A stretch of 64,000 nt of DNA from Nocardia vermiculata NBRC 100427 (GCF_001613265.1 NZ_BDCA01000014.1:124001-188000), one strand, 5' to 3'. Shown: positions 26,981 through 36,242, numbered from the stretch's first letter. Notes: generated by a model not told the origin, from the sequence alone. Numbers and translations are program-made.

Positions 26981-27293
26981 TCCGGGCACGATCGTCGCCG
27001 CCGTCGCACTCGGTGTGGCTGTTGCGGTCGCGGTGGCCGCCTCGTGGGCGGCGCTGCGGCCCCGAGGGGTCTACGCGCGCTTGCACTATCCGGGCATGCT
27101 CGCCACGGTGACCGGTCCGCTGCTCACGCTTGCCGTACTGCTCGAATACGGTCCCGGCCTGACCACCGCGAGCGTCGCGCTGACCGTGATGCTGCTGTGG
27201 TTCACCGGCGCGGTGTCCGCCGCGGCGATCGCCAAGCTGAATGTCGTTGTCAGCGGGCCGCAACAACGTACCGGCGAACAGGAACAGTCATGA
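26973..27293 (+). CDS. mnhG: Mrp-type antiporter subunit G
   Basis: A 106-residue three-segment membrane protein of the MnhG/PhaG family. The key motif RPRGVYARLHYPGMLATVTGP corresponds to the conserved D/R-x-Y-x-R-x-H-x loop of subunit G. It overlaps mnhF upstream by 8 bp and the DUF4040 gene downstream by 4 bp (ATGA). Confidence 0.87.
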   Translation: MTDPGTIVAAVALGVAVAVAVAASWAALRPRGVYARLHYPGMLATVTGPLLTLAVLLEYGPGLTTASVALTVMLLWFTGAVSAAAIAKLNVVVSGPQQRTGEQEQS

Positions 27294-27532
27294 ATGTGCT
27301 GCTCTGTCTCGCTCTGGTCCTGGTGGCGGTGTCGGCGACGATCGTGGTGTTCACCCGGAATCCGCAGCGGCAGGCTGTGAGTCTGGGGGTGTACGGTGCG
27401 CTGCTGGCGCCACTGTTCCTGCTGCTCGGCGCGCCCGATGTCGCACTGTCGCAGATCGCGGTCGGCACCGCGGTGGTGCCGCTGATGGTGCTGCTGACCG
27501 TCCGGTCGGTGCGCAGGCGGAGGCGCTCGTGA
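27290..27532 (+). CDS. DUF4040 / MbhD-like subunit (MrpA C-terminal piece)
   Basis: An 80-residue protein with two to three membrane segments. The stretch LGVYGALLAPLFLLLGAPDVALSQIAVG corresponds to the DUF4040 domain found in the C-terminal part of MrpA and as the free subunit MbhD in the Mbh hydrogenase complex. Here it is a free-standing gene. Start ATGA overlaps the mnhG stop and GTGA overlaps the next gene. Confidence 0.82.
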   Translation: MNVLLCLALVLVAVSATIVVFTRNPQRQAVSLGVYGALLAPLFLLLGAPDVALSQIAVGTAVVPLMVLLTVRSVRRRRRS

Positions 27533-28284
27533 GTACCCGGGGCCGGCTGCTGGTCTTCGCCGCCGGAGCCGTCGTCATTCTGATCGCTCTCCTCGCCGCG
27601 CTGACCCGAATTCCGGGTTTCGGCAGCGACTTCCACCCCTACAGTGATGCCGCGATCGCGATCGCCACTCGTCAGCACACCGCCAATGCGGTGTCGTCGA
27701 TCAACTTCGATCAGCGCGGCCTCGACACCGTCGGTGAGGAGGCCATCCTGGTGGCCGCGGTGGTGGGCGCCGCGACCCTGTTACGCCGGACCGGCAGCCC
27801 ACGCCTGCGTCCGCCGCGCGCCGCGGTCACCGCGTCCACTCGTCCGCCGCTGCTCGCCGCCACCCGGCTCGCCGGATACGTGCTGCTTCCGGTGACGCTG
27901 CTCCTCGGCGTCGATGTGGTCGTGCACGGGCATCTGACGCCCGGCGGTGGTTTTCAGGGCGGCGTGGTGCTGGCGACCGGTCTGCATCTGCTCTACGTCG
28001 CCGGCGACTACCGCGCCCTGCGGCGGGTGCGTCCGCTGATCTGGTACGAGGCCGGTGAGGCGGTGGGCATGGCAGCGGTGCTCGCACTCGGTGTCACCGG
28101 GCTGGCGGCCGGCACCGGATTCCTGTCCAACTTTTTGCCGAAAGGTTCCAGCGGGCAGCTGTTCTCGGCCGGCACGGTCGCATTGTTCAGCTGCGCCGTC
28201 GGCATTGCGGTGGGCAGCGGCATCGTGGTGCTGCTGGCGCAGTTCCTCGACGAATATCTGGGTGCCGACGAGAGGGCGACATGA
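27529..28284 (+). CDS. mnhB: fused MbhE-MnhB antiporter subunit
   Basis: A 251-residue membrane protein, about 100 residues longer than a plain MnhB. The N-terminal portion has NAVSSINFDQRGLDTVGEEA, the signature of MbhE and of the extreme C-terminus of MrpA (FDxRGxDTxGE). The C-terminal portion is MnhB, with HGHLTPGGGFQGGVV and YEAGEA. So pieces of MrpA and MrpB are joined in one polypeptide. The GTG start overlaps the previous stop (GTGA) and its own stop overlaps mnhC. Confidence 0.85.
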   Translation: MSTRGRLLVFAAGAVVILIALLAALTRIPGFGSDFHPYSDAAIAIATRQHTANAVSSINFDQRGLDTVGEEAILVAAVVGAATLLRRTGSPRLRPPRAAVTASTRPPLLAATRLAGYVLLPVTLLLGVDVVVHGHLTPGGGFQGGVVLATGLHLLYVAGDYRALRRVRPLIWYEAGEAVGMAAVLALGVTGLAAGTGFLSNFLPKGSSGQLFSAGTVALFSCAVGIAVGSGIVVLLAQFLDEYLGADERAT

Positions 28285-28628
28285 GCGTATTCCCTTATCT
28301 GGTCGCGGTGTGGATTCTGCTGGTCGGCCTCTTCGGTGTGGTCCGGAGCCGGCATCTGGTGCACACCGTGGTGTGCGTCTCGGTCACGCAGTCGAGCACC
28401 TATGTCCTGTTGCTGGCGATCGGATACCGGAAGGATGCGGGCGCCCCCATCTTCGGGTCGTCGAACCCGCCCGGTTCCCCGGCGGTCGACCCGGTGGTGC
28501 AGGCGATGGCCCTGACCGACATCGTGGTTTCGGCGACGGTCACCGCGCTGCTGCTCGCGCTGGTGATCCAGGTCGCCAAACGTCACGGCACCGTGGTTCC
28601 CGATGAACTGCACGCCCTGCGCGGCTGA
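28281..28628 (+). CDS. mnhC: Mrp-type antiporter subunit C (NuoK-like)
   Basis: A 115-residue protein with three membrane segments homologous to NuoK of complex I. The segment RSRHLVHTVVCVSVTQSSTYVLLLA is followed by the loop PVVQAMALTDIVVSATVTALLLAL, where the conserved D-I-V-V of MrpC is visible. It overlaps the preceding gene by 4 bp (ATGA) and the next by 1 bp. Confidence 0.87.
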   Translation: MSVFPYLVAVWILLVGLFGVVRSRHLVHTVVCVSVTQSSTYVLLLAIGYRKDAGAPIFGSSNPPGSPAVDPVVQAMALTDIVVSATVTALLLALVIQVAKRHGTVVPDELHALRG

Positions 28629-30445
28629 TGGGAGTGTCCTCGAGCGCGCTCCCCCCGCTGATCATCGTGGTGCCGATCGCCGGCGCCTGTGTCCTGCTGC
28701 TGCTCGGCCGCATCGTGGGCCGCCGCGTCATCGATGCGCTGGCACTGCTGACCGCGGCCGCCACCACGGCCCTCGCGGGGCAACTACTGGTCGAGACCGG
28801 GTCCGGGGCGGTGGTGACCTGGTCGGGTGGCTGGGATCCGGGCCCGCAGTTCACGGTCGGCATCGTGCTGGTCGCCGATCGACTGGGCGCGGCTCTGGTC
28901 CTGCTCATAGCGGTACTGGCCACCGCCGCACTGCTGTTCGGCTGGCACTACTTCGACACCTTGCGCGCGCACTATCCGGCACTGCTGTTGTTGTTCACCG
29001 CGGGAATGGCCGGTTTCGCCCTCACCGGCGACCTGTTCGACATGTTCGTCTTCTTCGAACTGATGAGTGTGGCCGCCTACGCACTCACCGGACGTGAGAT
29101 CGAAGATCCCGAAACCGTGCAGGGCGGATTGAATTTCGCGGTCGTCAATTCCCTCGGCGCCTATCTGTGCCTGTTCGGGATCGGCCTGCTGTATGCGCGA
29201 ACCGGGCAGCTGGGTCTGCCGCAGTTGAGCGTCGCGCTGTCGCGTAACGCACCGGATCCGGTGGTACCCATCGCGTTCGGCCTCATTGCGACCGGCTGGC
29301 TGGTCAAGGCCGCGGTGGTTCCGTTTCATTTCTGGCTGGCCGACGCGCATGCGGTGGCGCCGTCGCCGGTGTGCGTGCTGTTCTCGGGGGCGATGGCACC
29401 ACTGGGTGTGTACGGGGTGGCGCGGGTCTACTGGACCGTGTTCGACACCGTGGTACCGGCGCCGGGGGTGCGCCGCACCCTGCTGGTCCTGGCGCTGATC
29501 ACCGCGGTGCTCGGCACGGTCATGTGTGTGCTGCAGCGGCATGTGAAACGCCTGCTGGCCTATTCGACAATCGCGCACATCGGGCTGTTCCTGCTCGGAG
29601 TGGCGATGCTGTCCTCCGACGGGATAGCGGCCTCGGCCGTCTATCTCGCCGGACATGCTACGGTGAAGGGCGCCCTGTTCCTGCTCGCCGGAATTCTGCT
29701 GGCGCGGTACCGATCTCTCGACGAGGTGCACCTGCACGGGCGTGCCCGGCGGCACCGCACCGCCGGCGTCGCCTTTGTCCTGGCCGCCTTGATGCTCAGC
29801 GGGGTCCCCCTGTCGGGCACGGGTTTCGGCAAGTCTCTGTTGGAGGAGTCGGTCCACTCGGCGGCGCTGACGATCCTCGTGGTGGCAGTCTCGGCACTGA
29901 CCGGCGCGGCCGTGCTGCGGGTGGGGTTACGAGTGTTCTTCGGACTCGGACGCACGCCACGTCCACCCGCCGGAGAGGACGAGACCACCGGCGCGCACGA
30001 GACCCCGGACGCCGACACCCCGCCGGGCCGTATTCCGGTGACCATGCTCGCGGCGGTGTTCACCTTGCTGGCTGTCGGGGTGCTGTGCGGCATTCCAGGG
30101 CGCTTCGGGTCCGAGATCGCCGCCGCCGCAGCCGAATTCTGCGATCATATCGGATACCGCGACCGCGCGCTGACCGGTGCGGCACCCGAGCTGTCGGACC
30201 TACCCGAGGTTGCCTGGACTCCGCACGGAGTAGCCCTCGGGGTGCTGTCGACCGTCGCGGCGATCACTGTCGCGTTGCTCGGGATCTATGCGCGAAATTT
30301 CCTGCCGCGGAACGTCGCGCAGCCCGCGATGCTCACCGGTGTGCGACGTGGTCTGCATCGGTTGCACAGTGGGCACCTCGGTGACTACGCCGCCTGGCTG
30401 ACGCTCGGATGCGCCGCCGTGGTCGGATCGATGTGGCTGGGGTGA
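28628..30445 (+). CDS. mnhD: Mrp-type antiporter subunit D (proton-translocating NuoL/M/N-like)
   Basis: A 605-residue protein, about 100 residues longer than the usual MrpD. Proton-channel landmarks are Glu144 in FVFFELMSVAAYAL, Lys227 in GWLVKAAVVPFHFWLADAHA and the later histidine segment LLAYSTIAHIG. The last ~130 residues have an acidic loop followed by two more hydrophobic segments. It is the only NuoL/M/N-type subunit in the operon; no MrpA-sized partner is encoded nearby. It ends 45 bp before the convergent dioxygenase gene. Confidence 0.9.
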   Translation: MGVSSSALPPLIIVVPIAGACVLLLLGRIVGRRVIDALALLTAAATTALAGQLLVETGSGAVVTWSGGWDPGPQFTVGIVLVADRLGAALVLLIAVLATAALLFGWHYFDTLRAHYPALLLLFTAGMAGFALTGDLFDMFVFFELMSVAAYALTGREIEDPETVQGGLNFAVVNSLGAYLCLFGIGLLYARTGQLGLPQLSVALSRNAPDPVVPIAFGLIATGWLVKAAVVPFHFWLADAHAVAPSPVCVLFSGAMAPLGVYGVARVYWTVFDTVVPAPGVRRTLLVLALITAVLGTVMCVLQRHVKRLLAYSTIAHIGLFLLGVAMLSSDGIAASAVYLAGHATVKGALFLLAGILLARYRSLDEVHLHGRARRHRTAGVAFVLAALMLSGVPLSGTGFGKSLLEESVHSAALTILVVAVSALTGAAVLRVGLRVFFGLGRTPRPPAGEDETTGAHETPDADTPPGRIPVTMLAAVFTLLAVGVLCGIPGRFGSEIAAAAAEFCDHIGYRDRALTGAAPELSDLPEVAWTPHGVALGVLSTVAAITVALLGIYARNFLPRNVAQPAMLTGVRRGLHRLHSGHLGDYAAWLTLGCAAVVGSMWLG

Positions 30446-30490
30446 GCACTCCGACCGCGGCGCGGGCCACGCACGCTCCCTTGCCGGACC

Positions 30491-31357
30491 TCACATATTG
30501 CTGTCGTCGGCCGGAACCCGGTCGGGCAGCCCGGGCGCACCTGTGCCGTCCACCGACGGCGGGCAGACCCCGCCCAGCTGATAGGCCGCCATGGAGATCG
30601 AACCCGCGCAATGGCCGTCGACGATCGGCACCAGCGGTTCGGTTCCGGCCAGTCCCGCGATGTAGAGCAGGGGCAGGAAATGGTCGGGTGTCGGGACAGC
30701 GGCGGCGAAGTCGGGGTGCGCGTCCAGCGACGCCACCTGCGCCGGCGCGCGGGTCAGGACCTCGCGAGCCGCCTCGTCGAACCGCAACGCCCAGTCGTAT
30801 CCGCTGTCGGGCCGCCCCGAGAAGTCCACTGCACGCAGGTTGTGCACGATATTTCCGCTGCCGACGACCAGCACACCGTCCGAGCGCAGCGCATCGAGCT
30901 TGCGGCCGAGTTCGAGGTGGTAGTCCAACGATTTGAACGCGTTCAGCGACAGCTGTACCACCGGAATCGAGGCATCGGGAAAGGCGTGCACCAACACCGA
31001 CCAAGTGCCGTGGTCCAGCCCCCAGCTGTCGGTATCGCAGCCGACCCACTGCGGATGTGCCACATCGGCCACCTGTTCGGCCAGTTCGGGGAGCCCGGGC
31101 GCCGGATACTGCACGGCGAACAACTCGTCGGGGAACCCGTAGAAGTCGTGGATGGTGCGCGGATGCGGCATCGCCGTCACCGCGGTCGCGTTGGTGTACC
31201 AGTGTGCGGACACCACCAGGATCGCCCGCGGACGGGGCACCGAGCGGCCGAAGGCCGCCCAGGTCTCGGTGTACCTGTTGCGGTCGAGCGCGTTCATCGG
31301 GTTGCCGTGCCCGAGAAAGACGGCGGGCATCGGTTCGGCGGTGGTTTCCGGCGACAT
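30491..31357 (-). CDS. DODA-type extradiol dioxygenase (YgiD-like)
   Basis: A 288-residue class III extradiol ring-cleavage dioxygenase of the 4,5-DOPA dioxygenase/YgiD type, which uses one iron or zinc. Metal-site histidines are in FLGHGNPM (H17), SAHWY and SGNIVHNLR, and the H in LDHGTWSVL is the usual acid/base residue. Substrate is unknown; related proteins act on catechols or have only DODA side activity. AGGAG lies 5 nt before the ATG at 31357. It begins 42 bp after the ABC1-kinase gene and is probably cotranscribed with it. Confidence 0.87.
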   Translation of the reverse strand: MSPETTAEPMPAVFLGHGNPMNALDRNRYTETWAAFGRSVPRPRAILVVSAHWYTNATAVTAMPHPRTIHDFYGFPDELFAVQYPAPGLPELAEQVADVAHPQWVGCDTDSWGLDHGTWSVLVHAFPDASIPVVQLSLNAFKSLDYHLELGRKLDALRSDGVLVVGSGNIVHNLRAVDFSGRPDSGYDWALRFDEAAREVLTRAPAQVASLDAHPDFAAAVPTPDHFLPLLYIAGLAGTEPLVPIVDGHCAGSISMAAYQLGGVCPPSVDGTGAPGLPDRVPADDSNM

Positions 31358-31399
31358 CTGCACTCCTGTCCATTCCACGCGGGATTCCGCCGACCGGAT

Positions 31400-32788
31400 C
31401 TAGTCGGCGGGCAGTTCGATGCCTTCGGCGGCGGCCTTGTCTGCCACCTCCTCGGGGAAGATGTTGCGGAACAGGTACAGGTCCTGTCCCAGCCGCCAGC
31501 CCGGTGCCAGGGCCACCGCGTACCGTTCGAAATAGCCCAGTTGTTTGCCCATCAGCAGCAGCGGTTGTGGACCGGAGGCGCCGCGGCGCTTCCCGAACTC
31601 CACCAGCCGCGCCGCGACCTTCCCCATATCGAGTTTCGCCAGTTTGCCCGACAACACCGGGGCCAGCGCGGTCGCCAGCTGCCGGCCGATGGTCGCGTCG
31701 TCCTCGGCATCGCCGTCGACCAGTTCCAGTTCGCGCAATGCCCGGGCCACGGGGCGGAAGTCGCCGTCGACGGCGCTGGCGTGGAACAGTGCCCGTACGA
31801 AGGCCCGCCATTGCGGGGTCATCGTGCCGACGATGCCGAAGTCGAGCATCGCGGCGCGCCCGTCGTCGAGCAGCCAGAGGTTGCCGGCATGCACATCGCC
31901 GTGGAAGAGACCGTGCACCACCACGCTCTCCACCCATGCCTTGACCAGCCGGCGGATCAGCAGTTCCGGATCCGGATGCACCGTGCGGATGTCGTCGAAA
32001 CGGTCCAGCGGCATGCCGCGCATCCGTTCCATGCACAGCACCCGCGGTCCGCAGTGATCCCAGTACACCTCGGGGACCACGACTCCGGAATTGTCCCCGA
32101 AGGCGGCCAGATTCTCGCGGACCTGCGCCTGATTGCGTGCCTCGTTACGAAAGTCCAGTTCGGCGACGGTGGTGTCGTACAGGTCCCGGACCACGCCTTC
32201 GGCATTGGCGACGCGCGCATTCTCCGACCGCTTGCTCAGTACCCCGGCCAGGCGATAGGCCGCACGCAGGTCGACGATCATGCGGCGGGCGATATCCGGT
32301 CGCTGCACCTTCACCACCGCCGGCCGCCCGTCGGTGAGGACGCAGGCGTGCACCTGGGCGACCGAGGCCGCCGACAACGGTTCGTCGTCGAATTCCAGGA
32401 ACAGTTCGGTGATCGGGGCACCCAGGTCGGCCTCGATCACCGCGCGGGCATCGGCGGCCGGGAACGGCGGCACATCGTCGAGGCAGCGCAGACACGCATC
32501 GGCGAGCTCGTCCGGGAACGAGGCCGGTGAGGAGGCGATCAACTGCCCGAGCTTGACGAACATCGGGCCCAGTGTCTCGAATCCGTCGACGGTTCCCTCG
32601 GCCACTGCGCGACGGCGCCGCGCCGGGCGCAGTCCTTCCCGGAGCACTCGCCGCGACACCCGGCCACCGATGACCGTGCCGATAGCGGCAGTGCGGCGGA
32701 ATTCCGCGAAGCCGAACTTCTCCAGTGCGGGCTGTTGCGCTGCCATCGGTTCCGTCCCGGATGCGATCTCGGTAGCTGCCGACGTCAC
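31400..32788 (-). CDS. ABC1/UbiB (AarF)-family atypical kinase
   Basis: A protein of about 462 residues with the ABC1 kinase-like fold. The family-specific KxGQ segment is FVKLGQLIASSPASFPDEL. An alanine-rich nucleotide loop follows (SAASVAQVHA), then VKVQRP, the catalytic loop HGDVHAGNL and the metal-binding MLDFG. UbiB-type proteins are ATPases linked to quinone or lipid metabolism; in actinobacteria the role is not settled. The start is uncertain: GTG 32788 is given; an in-frame ATG lies 18 codons upstream at 32842 and another at 32746. The DODA gene follows 42 bp downstream. Confidence 0.88.
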   Translation of the reverse strand: MTSAATEIASGTEPMAAQQPALEKFGFAEFRRTAAIGTVIGGRVSRRVLREGLRPARRRRAVAEGTVDGFETLGPMFVKLGQLIASSPASFPDELADACLRCLDDVPPFPAADARAVIEADLGAPITELFLEFDDEPLSAASVAQVHACVLTDGRPAVVKVQRPDIARRMIVDLRAAYRLAGVLSKRSENARVANAEGVVRDLYDTTVAELDFRNEARNQAQVRENLAAFGDNSGVVVPEVYWDHCGPRVLCMERMRGMPLDRFDDIRTVHPDPELLIRRLVKAWVESVVVHGLFHGDVHAGNLWLLDDGRAAMLDFGIVGTMTPQWRAFVRALFHASAVDGDFRPVARALRELELVDGDAEDDATIGRQLATALAPVLSGKLAKLDMGKVAARLVEFGKRRGASGPQPLLLMGKQLGYFERYAVALAPGWRLGQDLYLFRNIFPEEVADKAAAEGIELPAD

Positions 32789-32960
32789 CGTGAGCCCCCG
32801 CCGAGCACCAGTACACCTGCCCGAATCATACGTTGCGACCATCCCATCGTCGTATCCGTCGCCGCACAGTCTACGACGACCGTCCGGCCGGTCCGGAGCG
32901 GCGGACGGCCCCTGTGCGGACCACCGTCGCCCCGGACCGGCCGGTGCCTCGGAACCAGAC

Positions 32961-34178
32961 TCAGAGCTTGCCGCCCCCGCCCACCAGCCACGGGTTGAAG
33001 CTGCAGGTCAGCTCCGGTGTCCGGGCCGGATCGAGCGTGTTGAGGATGATCGAGAGCACCCGCGGTGAGTACATCAGAGTGAGGTGATCCGACACATCCT
33101 GCTCGCAGCCGTCCTGCAGGGTGATGTTGCGGACCGTCGCTCCGGGCCCCGCGCGCAGGAAGGTGAGGTCGTACGGCGTGGTGACCTCGTCGTACCGGGT
33201 GCCGACCACGGTGTAGTCCACGCCGGGCATGGTGTCACCACCGGCGTTGAGTTCGTTGACGAAATTCGACCCGACGGTCTGTTGAATACCCGCATGTCCG
33301 ACGAGGATCTCGACCGGGCCCAGCACGTCGATACCGAAGTTGTTGACGGCACGGCCCAGTGCGCCGATCCCGTCGAGCGTGGTGCCGTGATTGGTGGCAC
33401 CGAAGGTCATCTCGTGATGGACCTTGTCGGCGCCACCCTCGAACTTCAGGTACCAGCGTGACATCGGGCCGCCCTGGGAGTGCGCGACGATGTTCACCTT
33501 GGGTGCGCCGGTCGCCGCCAGCACCCGGTCGACGAACTCCGACAGCTGCTTCGCCGAGTCCTGGATGTAGCCGGTGCCGTTGGTGCCCGGCAGCACCGAT
33601 CCGAGCCCTCCGCCCTGCAGCAGGTTCGATCTGCCGTAGTTGAAGGTGAACACGCAGTAGCCCGCATCGTGAATGGGGCGGCTCACATAGGCGAAGTTGT
33701 CATAGGCGTTCTCCCAGGTGCCGTGCACCAGCACCACCGGCTCCGGATGTTCGGCACTCGGAGTGCAGTTCCAGTCGTTGGTCCCCGGCGGTGCTACGTC
33801 GGGATGCGCCAGCCCGTAGCCGAAGGCACCCACGAACGAGGTCTGTTCCGGACCGTAACCGACGGTATCGGTGGAGGTTCCGCCCGAGGATCCGGAACTG
33901 GAACCGGATCCGCCGTAACAGTCGCCGGACCCGTTACCCGATCCGGCGCCACTGCCGGACGTACACGCCGACCCCGAGGCAGCGCTGCCGGAGTCGGCGA
34001 TCGGATGTGCGGCGGGGTCCTTCAGGCCGCTGTCGATGTACTCGACGAGCTGGCGCTGCACGTCCGGCACGGCCGCCGGGTCCGCTCCGGCGTCGATCCC
34101 GGTGAGTCCCAACGTCAGTAGCGACACACCGGCGACCACCGCGGCGCCACGTGTCCAGCGGCGCAGAGTCGGTCTCAT
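32961..34178 (-). CDS. secreted triacylglycerol lipase/esterase with Gly/Ser linker
   Basis: A 405-residue exported alpha/beta hydrolase. The signal peptide is RRWTRGAAVVAGVSLLTLGLTG, with cleavage likely near residue 30. It is followed by an unusual Ser/Gly-rich linker at about 62-106 that carries Cys72 and Cys87. The catalytic part resembles class 2 lipases (EstA/LipA): oxyanion VLVHGTW and nucleophile elbow VAHSQGG with Ser234. The His is probably in SDHLTL near the C-terminus. GGAAGGG lies 7 nt before the ATG at 34178. The substrate is probably acylglycerols. Confidence 0.88.
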   Translation of the reverse strand: MRPTLRRWTRGAAVVAGVSLLTLGLTGIDAGADPAAVPDVQRQLVEYIDSGLKDPAAHPIADSGSAASGSACTSGSGAGSGNGSGDCYGGSGSSSGSSGGTSTDTVGYGPEQTSFVGAFGYGLAHPDVAPPGTNDWNCTPSAEHPEPVVLVHGTWENAYDNFAYVSRPIHDAGYCVFTFNYGRSNLLQGGGLGSVLPGTNGTGYIQDSAKQLSEFVDRVLAATGAPKVNIVAHSQGGPMSRWYLKFEGGADKVHHEMTFGATNHGTTLDGIGALGRAVNNFGIDVLGPVEILVGHAGIQQTVGSNFVNELNAGGDTMPGVDYTVVGTRYDEVTTPYDLTFLRAGPGATVRNITLQDGCEQDVSDHLTLMYSPRVLSIILNTLDPARTPELTCSFNPWLVGGGGKL

Positions 34179-34520
34179 CTGTGAACCCTTCCTTCGAAGA
34201 ATCAGCAAGGTTTGTGGCGAAGTCCGACCGCGAGCCGCGACGCCGCACATGCATTCAGACGCTAAAGTCGCTTCCGGACCCCCGGAAGGTGAACAGCCGA
34301 GTTCTCCGGAATCTCACGACGGGCCCGACCGGGCGCAGTGACACCGCACAATGCGGTGCCACCGATCGAGAACGCACATTTCTTTGCCATGCGTCATAGC
34401 AAGCCTCGCAACCAATTACATCACCATCACGAACGCATTTCGGATGATCACAGAATGTTGTCCGTACCGGCCCGGTGCACGTAAGCACGTGGCACCGTCC
34501 CTACGTCGTCTGGAGTCCCG
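34179..34520. other. intergenic region between divergent lipase and YdcF-like genes
   Basis: About 340 bp with no supported gene. It carries both promoters. Part of it (about 34375-34460) is lower in GC than the flanks. No repeat or operator was recognised. Confidence 0.35.
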
Positions 34521-35201
34521 ATGTCCGGCTTTCGTAGACCGTTCCGGCCCACCGGAATTCGCCTTCTCACCCTCGCCGCACTGGCTGCCGGCGCCCTGTT
34601 CGCAGGTCTCGCGCCCACTGCTGCGGCACCCGAGGCCCGCGCCGATCCGATCACCGACATCATCGGCTCCGTCGGACCGTTCGGCTCCGTCGATCCCTTC
34701 GGCTCCGTCGGGCCATCCGGTTCCGCCGTTCCGCTGTCGCTGCCGCACATACCGATTCCGCACGGCCCCGGCACCGCCATCGTGGTACTCGGGTACGGTC
34801 TGCTGCCCAACGGCACCATGCGGCCGGAACTGATCGCCCGGTTGCAGGCCGCGCAGGTTCAGGCGATGGTCTCCCCCGTCTCGCCGATCATCGTGACCGG
34901 AGGCAATCCGCAGGGCGGCACCACCGAGGCCGCGGCGATGGCCGGCTGGCTGATCGGGCACGGGATCGCACCCGGACGAGTGCATGTCGAGGGGCGTGCC
35001 GCCGATACCATCCAGAACGCCCGTAACTCAGCGGAATTGATGCGCGCCCTGGGGATCGTCGATGCGGTGGTGGTCACCTCGGCCAACCACATGCCACGTG
35101 CCGTGGCCACTTTCGTCCGCGCGGGCGTGCCGGTCGTCGGAACCCTCAGCCCGCAGGACCTGCCACAGCCGGTACTCGACGTCGTCGCCCCGGCGCGCTG
35201 A
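34521..35201 (+). CDS. exported YdcF/DUF218-like protein
   Basis: A 226-residue protein. A clear signal peptide with RLLTLAALAAGALFAGLAP precedes an alanine-rich cleavage area near residue 40. Then comes a short repetitive spacer (GSVGPFGSVDPFGSVGPSGS). The DUF218 domain follows: AIVVLGYGL, PIIVTGGNPQGGTTEA, ADTIQNARNSAEL and VTSANHMPRA. DUF218/YdcF proteins bind nucleotides or act in envelope metabolism (SanA-like); the exact role is unknown. GGAG is 6 nt before the ATG. The convergent mycolyltransferase-like gene ends 6 bp after its stop. Confidence 0.85.
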   Translation: MSGFRRPFRPTGIRLLTLAALAAGALFAGLAPTAAAPEARADPITDIIGSVGPFGSVDPFGSVGPSGSAVPLSLPHIPIPHGPGTAIVVLGYGLLPNGTMRPELIARLQAAQVQAMVSPVSPIIVTGGNPQGGTTEAAAMAGWLIGHGIAPGRVHVEGRAADTIQNARNSAELMRALGIVDAVVVTSANHMPRAVATFVRAGVPVVGTLSPQDLPQPVLDVVAPAR

Positions 35202-35207
35202 GCACGT

Positions 35208-36242
35208 TCAGCGTGGCCCCCAGCGCCGCGAAATCCCCAGCCCGGCCGCGAGCGCGTCCCATGCCGGCGCCAGCGCGGCCGCGAAGTCCGGCCACGAATG
35301 GGTGCCCATAGCCGCATATCGCACGGTCGCCGGGATGTGCAGTTCGGTCAGCCGGGCCGCGAAACGCTCGGTGCAGGTGCGCGCACCGGCCTCCAGCACC
35401 GCACCGCCCCCAGCGGAATCCAGTGCGGCCGCGACATTGCGGGCGGCGGCGATCGCGGCCAGATCGGGCGGACTCGGCAGGCCCGAGGCCGCCGACAGGT
35501 AGATCGAGGTACCCCGGAGCTTGTCGGCGGCCAGGTAGCTGTCGTGGGCGGCCCACTGCGGTGAGTCGGGCGGGCCCCACAGATTCGCCGGGTCGCCGCC
35601 TCGGGAGGCGACCGTGATCCGGGTCAGCGCCTGCCCGATGCCATCGGCGGTGGAGTAGCAGCCGCTGATGCCGGCGACGGCCCGGTAGAAGCCGGGATGA
35701 CGCTGGGCGAGCATGATCGCCGCCTGCGCACCCATGGAGACACCGGCCACCGCGCGCCGGCCGTCGGAATTCAGATACCCCTCCACCACGGGCGGCAGTT
35801 CGTCGATGAGGAAGGTTTCCCAGCGGTTGAGACCCAGCTTGTCGTCGTAGTGCTTCCAGTCGGTGTACATACTTCCCATACCGCCGCCCGGCAGCACCAC
35901 ATCGACCGGTTTGCCGGCGAAGAATCGACCCGCGTCACCATGGGTGAGCCAGCCCGAGGTCTGCGCTCCCTCGACACCGTCGAGCAGATACAGCGTCGGG
36001 CGCGGGCCGGGGCCCGCGCCGCGCAGCACGTCGATCGGAATCACCCGCCGCATCGCGGCCGAGGCCACATACAGCCGGTCCCACGCCGATGTGCGATGTT
36101 CGACGCGCGTCAGTTCGGTCCGATCGACCGACGGATCGATCAGCGGTGGCGGATCGGGCGGATCGGCGAGCACCGGGACCGCTGTCATCGCCCCCGAGGC
36201 CACGGCGAGAACGGCGCCGAGGGCTACTCGTGGGATCAACAC
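35208..36242 (-). CDS. antigen 85-like esterase (mycolyltransferase family), exported
   Basis: A 344-residue secreted alpha/beta hydrolase with the layout of the trehalose mycolyltransferases (Fbp/Ag85, Cmt). The signal peptide ends near AVPVLA-DPPD. Family stretches are LYLLDGVEGAQTSGWLTHGD, VVLPGGGMGSMYTDWK, the nucleophile GVSMGAQAA (Ser169) and the C-terminal histidine segment AAMGTHSWPDF. It probably transfers mycolic acids in the outer envelope. Because Ag85-like proteins have lost or changed activity in some lineages, assay data would be decisive. The GTG at 36242 overlaps the end of the PucR regulator by 7 bp; GGAG is 10 nt upstream. Confidence 0.85.
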   Translation of the reverse strand: MLIPRVALGAVLAVASGAMTAVPVLADPPDPPPLIDPSVDRTELTRVEHRTSAWDRLYVASAAMRRVIPIDVLRGAGPGPRPTLYLLDGVEGAQTSGWLTHGDAGRFFAGKPVDVVLPGGGMGSMYTDWKHYDDKLGLNRWETFLIDELPPVVEGYLNSDGRRAVAGVSMGAQAAIMLAQRHPGFYRAVAGISGCYSTADGIGQALTRITVASRGGDPANLWGPPDSPQWAAHDSYLAADKLRGTSIYLSAASGLPSPPDLAAIAAARNVAAALDSAGGGAVLEAGARTCTERFAARLTELHIPATVRYAAMGTHSWPDFAAALAPAWDALAAGLGISRRWGPR

